From NCBI RefSeq assembly GCF_014651675.1, contig NZ_BMXI01000018.1:50665-114664 (forward strand): DNA of 64,000 bases. Direction: 5' to 3'. Under the pieces are notes generated by a model. It searched no databases. It had not been told where the DNA came from and saw nothing but the letters and a program-made list of their open reading frames with translations. A program made the position numbers and the translations under genes. The stretch is from Roseibacillus persicicus. Its GTDB lineage: Bacteria > Verrucomicrobiota > Verrucomicrobiia > Verrucomicrobiales > Akkermansiaceae. Shown here one piece after another: positions 60,286 through 64,000 of this stretch (positions within the stretch are counted from its first letter, which is position 1; each line of letters opens with the position of its first letter).

Positions 60286-61284
60286 TTAAACTGATTCAAC
60301 CGTCCGCACCACGGTCTTCCTCCGGGTTACAAACTTCTTCCATCCGCCTTCAAAAATCGCAACCAAACCGGACATCAGAATAAGAGCTACCACGAAGACC
60401 ATCAGACCCGCCAACATATGAAAAGCGGACATCTCATGATTCTCTCCAATCGCAATTTTTGTGCCCCAAACAACAGACCCTCCATAGAGCATCAGCATTC
60501 GCACGAAATTTCCCAAAATAGCAACCACCGGAACGAAAGCCATTAGCACCCACCGCTTCCATTCGTCCTTCACCCGCAGAAATGCAAAAACAATTCCAAT
60601 CATCGCCAGCGCGAATAACGAACGCATCCCCGAACAAGCCACATCCACATCCAGACTAATCGGCAAGCTTGTAACCGGATCCAACGAAGCAGTACTCAAA
60701 GAACTCCCACTTGCCACCGCATCGACTCCTATTAAATTCATAAATCCCGAAGTCAACTTCACCATCGCCATCTGCAAGGGTGCCGAAATTCGGCCGATCA
60801 GAAATCGCCAAGGCCACATCATCCCGAGCAAAACCCATAGCCAAAATAGCTTTCGAAACCACCCCCAACCCAGAAACCAAAGAATCGCGCCTAAAACTAG
60901 AACCTGCCCTGCCGCATATCCAAAATATTTTTGCTCTCCTCGATACCCGACCCAGTAAAAAAGGAAACCAGCAAGTAGAATCAAAATTCCAGCAACATTT
61001 GCAGGCTTGATCTCTATCTTGAGGATGTCTACTCTTCGAAGCCAAAATAGCGCTGCAACCGCTATTGGAACAAAATAACCAAAACTCCATTCTCCGCCAT
61101 CTCTCTTGTAGTCCAATCGTAAATGTTCAAAGAGAACTTGTCGCTGAAAAACAACCCTATCATCGATAACAACACCGTATCCGGAAGAGTAGCCCAGCAG
61201 CGCATACATTGCCAAAAACACGATGACGGACATGAGTATCGCTACCATGCCACCCGAAATAGAGAGTTTCTTTTTGTTTTTCAT
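60286..61284 (-). CDS. Exosortase (PEP-CTERM sorting protease/transpeptidase)
   Basis: 332 residues with about eight membrane helices. The three residues of the exosortase active site are in order: Cys217 (DVACSGMRSL), Arg262 (GNFVRMLML) and His289 (EMSAFHMLAG). It cleaves PEP-CTERM proteins at the envelope. The only PEP-CTERM substrate in the window is the protein at 6138-6962. The cluster with EpsI, glycosyltransferases and a Wzy-like protein is the usual exopolysaccharide-linked setting. The gene starts 23 bp after the stop of the upstream glycosyltransferase. The exosortase subtype (XrtA, B etc.) is not decided here. Confidence 0.93.
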   Translation of the reverse strand: MKNKKKLSISGGMVAILMSVIVFLAMYALLGYSSGYGVVIDDRVVFQRQVLFEHLRLDYKRDGGEWSFGYFVPIAVAALFWLRRVDILKIEIKPANVAGILILLAGFLFYWVGYRGEQKYFGYAAGQVLVLGAILWFLGWGWFRKLFWLWVLLGMMWPWRFLIGRISAPLQMAMVKLTSGFMNLIGVDAVASGSSLSTASLDPVTSLPISLDVDVACSGMRSLFALAMIGIVFAFLRVKDEWKRWVLMAFVPVVAILGNFVRMLMLYGGSVVWGTKIAIGENHEMSAFHMLAGLMVFVVALILMSGLVAIFEGGWKKFVTRRKTVVRTVESV

Positions 61285-61306
61285 CCGCCGCTAAATACAC
61301 AATACG

Positions 61307-62482
61307 CTACACCTCCGAGATAACATCCTGAAAACTCTTTTTCCAACTCTCTGGACTCGCCTCCGACAATAGCCAAGCTCTCCCCCTGTCTCCCAATTTC
61401 TGCCGCTCTCCCGGAGCCAACTCTTCTAACTTCAAAACACATTCTAACAATGAATTAGCATCACCCGCTTCGTGGAGAAAGCCCGTAACTCCCTCAGTAA
61501 CTGTCTCTGTGAGTCCTCCGGAACTTGCGGCAATCATCGGTTTCGAACTTTCATAAGCTTCGTAGGTAACAAGCCCCAAAGGCTCCCACCAAATCGAAGG
61601 AGCCAACATTGCTCGACAGTTAGCAATCAAGCGGCTCTTCTTTTCCCCGTCAACAAATCCTAGAAATTCTACAAACGAATTCTTCTTCGCAAATTCTCTC
61701 ACTTCATCTTCCAGTATCCCAGTTCCACCAATCTTTAGCTGAGGAGTGCGGTCGCCCAGTCTTTGCGAAAGCAACTTCCAAGCTTCCAGAAGAGTCTTTA
61801 CTCCTTTCTCTGACACAAGTCTCGAAAGAAAAAGATAGTATCCCTCATCAGCCCTCTCCTCTGAGAAAGCCTTCGCATCCCAAGAATGGCGAAGAGAGAC
61901 CACCTTCTCCGAGGGCAGACCAGCCTCAATAAACCGTTCTTTCATGAAGTCAGAAATACAAATCCATCGCTCAACAGAATTGAGCCATCCGCTTGCATGA
62001 AGCCCTTTCAAAACTGTGGCAAAAACCGCTGAACGTGTTTTCGAGTCTTGCCAAGAGCCATGGCAAATCTCGGACCAGTAGTTCCCTTGAAGACTCTCCT
62101 CGACTACCCGCCTCCCGTTCCAAAGTGTTCCTCCAACGGAAAAAGGCCTAAAATTATGAACAAATTGCAAAACAGGAATTCCAAGACTCTTCGCAACATG
62201 GTAGACCGATGGAGAACCGACAGGATACAAATTGTGGCACAATAAGGCATCCGGCTTAAACTCTAAGATTGCACCTCTTAATTCCCTTGCCGAATCCTGA
62301 TTGTAGAACAACCGCTGCAACTGACCAAACCGACTGGGACCTTCTGGGGATTCCCAGTCCATACTAGACCACCATAATTGCTCGATTTCACAAACGCTCG
62401 ATGCGTGCTCGTAAATTCGCTGTGCTGATTTTTCCTCTCCCCCACGTTCTTTATAGCGGTTAAATACCTGTAAAATTCTCAT
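61307..62482 (-). CDS. Glycosyltransferase family 4 protein
   Basis: 391 residues of GT-B fold. The N-terminal part begins MRILQVFNRYKERGGEEKSAQRIYEH. The C-terminal nucleotide-sugar domain has FLSRLVSEKGVKTLLEAWKLL, the linker LKIGGTGILEDEV, and the E-x7-E region APSIWWEPLGLVTYEAYESSKPMIAASSGGLTE. It is a cytoplasmic or membrane-peripheral retaining transferase that adds a sugar to the lipid-linked repeat unit. It is the gene immediately before the exosortase. Donor and acceptor are unknown. Confidence 0.9.
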   Translation of the reverse strand: MRILQVFNRYKERGGEEKSAQRIYEHASSVCEIEQLWWSSMDWESPEGPSRFGQLQRLFYNQDSARELRGAILEFKPDALLCHNLYPVGSPSVYHVAKSLGIPVLQFVHNFRPFSVGGTLWNGRRVVEESLQGNYWSEICHGSWQDSKTRSAVFATVLKGLHASGWLNSVERWICISDFMKERFIEAGLPSEKVVSLRHSWDAKAFSEERADEGYYLFLSRLVSEKGVKTLLEAWKLLSQRLGDRTPQLKIGGTGILEDEVREFAKKNSFVEFLGFVDGEKKSRLIANCRAMLAPSIWWEPLGLVTYEAYESSKPMIAASSGGLTETVTEGVTGFLHEAGDANSLLECVLKLEELAPGERQKLGDRGRAWLLSEASPESWKKSFQDVISEV

Positions 62483-62568
62483 CCAAAAAATTCCTCAACG
62501 CTTCTCTAGAAAGAATTAAACCAAACAGTAAATCTAAAACACTACAACGCCTAAAAATACAGCTAACC

Positions 62569-63648
62569 TCAAACTGGCAGCAACGAATCATAGATTTCAT
62601 AAAACCCTAACAAGTGCTCACGCCAAGAGAACTTTGAAGCTCGATCCAACCTGTTTTTCCTCTTTCCCTCTTCTCCTAGTTCCTCAAAGCATGCCACTAG
62701 CGCCTTTCCTGCTTCAGTTGCACTCTCGGGGTCAAAGTAGTTCACACAGCCGCCCCCCACCTCAGGCAAACTCGATGAATGACTACAAGCGACCGATTTC
62801 CCAAAAGAAAGGGCCTCAAGAACAGGGAGGCCAAATCCCTCGTAGAGAGAAGGAACAATCACCGCATCACAATTTCTATAACAAGATTGCAGGTGCTTAA
62901 GGCTCGCTCGCCCAAGTTCAGTAACTCGACCTTCCAGACGGTCTCCCAACTCGTTGGCAAGGGTCTCGTCCAATGTCGCGCCGACCCTTAGCAGTCCGGC
63001 GCGCATCCCGGTTTCCTCTTCGAAGCCTCTGAGGGCATCTGGTAATATTCTTAAGTTTTTTCTCTTTAGATCACTTCCCACCGAGAGAACCACGAAATCC
63101 GCCCCCTTCGAACGAAGCCCATTTACAGCCTCTGAGCTTTCAATTCTATCAGGAACAGAGGAAACTCCATTTGGCAAAACATGGATTAATTCAGGAGCAA
63201 TCCCCAAAAGGCTAACCGCCTCCTGTTTAGAATATTCGGAAACTGAAATGATCGCATCACAGTATTTCAGATTGAATACATTCCTCTCAAAACGCTCTAC
63301 TTGCGACTTCGACAAGCCTCCAGGAAATCTCAAGGGAATGAGATCGTGCAACGTCGCGACGACCTTAGCGTTCTTCGCAACCTTTGGTATTAGATGAGCA
63401 CTCGAATGGTCTAAGAAGTGCACTAAATCAACCTTTGAATCCCTTCTCACGCGATTGGGATACTGCCAATATTTCCCTAATGCCCGTTCCCACCGCCCTC
63501 CATTAACGACTACCTCACCGCGACTTGGCCAATGCTTTATTTGATAAGTATCCTCCTTTACAATAACTGCCGCAAGATTGTCGAGATACACTTGCATCGA
63601 CACACTTCCTTCGGAGGGGTGAGCTCCGAACCATTGAACACTTCTCAT
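62569..63648 (-). CDS. Glycosyltransferase family 4 protein
   Basis: 359 residues. The N-terminus is MRSVQWFGAHPSEGSVSMQVYLDNLA. The acceptor half contains ATLHDLIPLRFPGGLSKSQ, and the donor half VLSVGSDLKRKNLRILPDALRGF and PSLYEGFGLPVLEALSFGKSVACSHSSSLPEVGG with the E-x7-E motif. It resembles mannosyl- or rhamnosyltransferases of polysaccharide clusters. An 86-bp AT-rich gap separates it from the next gene of the locus. Codons and composition look more AT-rich than in the left half of the window. Confidence 0.9.
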   Translation of the reverse strand: MRSVQWFGAHPSEGSVSMQVYLDNLAAVIVKEDTYQIKHWPSRGEVVVNGGRWERALGKYWQYPNRVRRDSKVDLVHFLDHSSAHLIPKVAKNAKVVATLHDLIPLRFPGGLSKSQVERFERNVFNLKYCDAIISVSEYSKQEAVSLLGIAPELIHVLPNGVSSVPDRIESSEAVNGLRSKGADFVVLSVGSDLKRKNLRILPDALRGFEEETGMRAGLLRVGATLDETLANELGDRLEGRVTELGRASLKHLQSCYRNCDAVIVPSLYEGFGLPVLEALSFGKSVACSHSSSLPEVGGGCVNYFDPESATEAGKALVACFEELGEEGKRKNRLDRASKFSWREHLLGFYEIYDSLLPV

Positions 63649-63670
63649 TTAAAATGCAAAAAACTGAAAA

Positions 63671-63894
63671 TCACTCCTCACGTATATATCTAATCCGAAA
63701 TTTCAAAAACGGCTTCTCCACCAACATAAAAGAAACATGCCCCAAAGGAACCATCAGAAGAAAGCAGGGAATCGAAAAAACAAACGCCAGATAAATGCTA
63801 GATAACGAAATAATCTTCGCATTGATAAATTCGTGTATACGAGCCACAAAGAAGAAGTACAGCAAATAGATCGAATAAGAATAACCACCAATCC
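63671..63894 (-). pseudogene. Acyltransferase-3 (OafA-like) gene, 3' remnant cut by an IS
   Basis: Only the last ~74 codons remain. They encode PRIGGYSYSIYLLYFFFVARIHEFI and two more hydrophobic segments ending MVPLGHVSFMLVEKPFLKFRIRYIREE, the typical C-terminus of membrane O-acyltransferases that decorate surface sugars (SYSIYLLHF and VEKPF motifs). Upstream of about 63895 the reading frame changes character and soon meets stops, because the sequence is then that of an insertion sequence. The acyltransferase is therefore presumably inactive unless the rest is elsewhere. The TTG-initiated 85-codon frame reaching 63928 is an artefact of the junction. Confidence 0.75.
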
Positions 63895-63896
63895 TA

Positions 63897-64000
63897 GGCC
63901 GTGTGGACAAATTGGTTATTTGAGCCAATCCATTGAAGATGCGAGGAATATGAAGGAAAGGTAGTTATCCGCTCTACGATCGTAGCGAGTGTCGATTCGG
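63897..64000 (-). mobile_element. Right-edge fragment of an insertion sequence with IS5-like transposase 3' end
   Basis: On the minus strand, bases 63999-63916 encode IDTRYDRRADNYLSFIFLAS followed by SMDWLK and a stop, which is the C-terminal signature of IS5-superfamily DDE transposases (R-Y-[DE]-[KR]-x-A-x-N-[FY]-L). This frame differs from that of the acyltransferase remnant. The element end probably begins GGCCGTGTGGACAAAT at 63897, next to TA (63895-63896), as expected for members that target TA or CTAG. Only ~100 bp are in the window, so the other end, the inverted repeat partner and the duplication cannot be checked. Confidence 0.75.

Noticed and set aside
63671..63928. Intact 85-residue membrane protein at the right edge
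   Set aside because: Its first ~12 codons are IS sequence in the wrong frame. The remainder is the C-terminus of a much longer acyltransferase.

Overview
This window reads as chromosomal DNA of a Gram-negative bacterium, most likely a member of the Verrucomicrobiota (inference). The grounds are a PEP-CTERM protein plus an exosortase/EpsI pair, an ECF sigma factor next to a zinc-ribbon/Ser-Thr kinase/beta-propeller protein, a subtilase lipoprotein with repeated beta-sandwich modules, malate:quinone oxidoreductase, and several small conserved proteins without known function. There are no rRNA genes and one tRNA (Val, CAC). There is no prophage or CRISPR array; the only insertion sequence is the end of one at the right edge.

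Layout. 1-800: 3' end of aspartokinase. 964-1038: tRNA-Val. 1.05-2.35 kb: a non-coding block of palindromic repeats with three copies of a roughly 200-bp core bounded by 43-bp hairpin modules. 2.35-6.1 kb: mqo, a small membrane-anchored protein, and rpoN with a good -24/-12 promoter of its own. 6.1-13.4 kb: mostly minus strand, with a PEP-CTERM protein, a LolD-like ATPase, accA, a LysM protein, acpP and a YitT-type membrane protein. 13.6-24 kb: plus strand, with a PatB-type C-S lyase, the ECF sigma/STPK pair and the large subtilase lipoprotein. 24.1-25.6 kb: a RidA-like protein and aroE.

25.7-40.5 kb looks like a metal/siderophore acquisition island. It holds three TonB-dependent receptors, a two-component system whose NtrC-like regulator has lost the sigma-54 contact loop and has degenerate ATPase motifs, a MacB/LolCDE-type ATPase-permease pair, and a PepSY membrane protein with a small partner. 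Two of the receptor genes share an upstream sequence with fixed internal spacing, a candidate regulon operator. No siderophore synthesis genes are visible, so uptake of foreign chelates is the simplest reading.

40.8-48.2 kb: a short basic protein, rlmN (GTG start with a clear Shine-Dalgarno) and a complete RND efflux operon (outer-membrane factor, adaptor, pump). 48.4-51.6 kb: ssb, rpsF, pth, rplY (bL25) and prs, all minus strand.

51.6-63.9 kb is an exopolysaccharide/exosortase locus on the minus strand: two GT4 glycosyltransferases, exosortase, EpsI, a UbiA-family polyprenyl-phosphate phosphoribosyltransferase, DprE1-like and DprE2-like enzymes, a GT-C-like membrane protein, an O-antigen ligase/polymerase and a polyprenyl glycosylphosphotransferase. 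The UbiA/DprE1/DprE2 trio is the route known from mycobacteria for making polyprenyl-phosphoryl-arabinose from PRPP, and prs lies immediately downstream. The locus therefore predicts an arabinofuranose-containing surface glycan built next to a PEP-CTERM sorting system. At the right edge an acyltransferase gene is cut by the end of an IS with an IS5-like transposase. The final ~12 kb looks more AT-rich than the rest.
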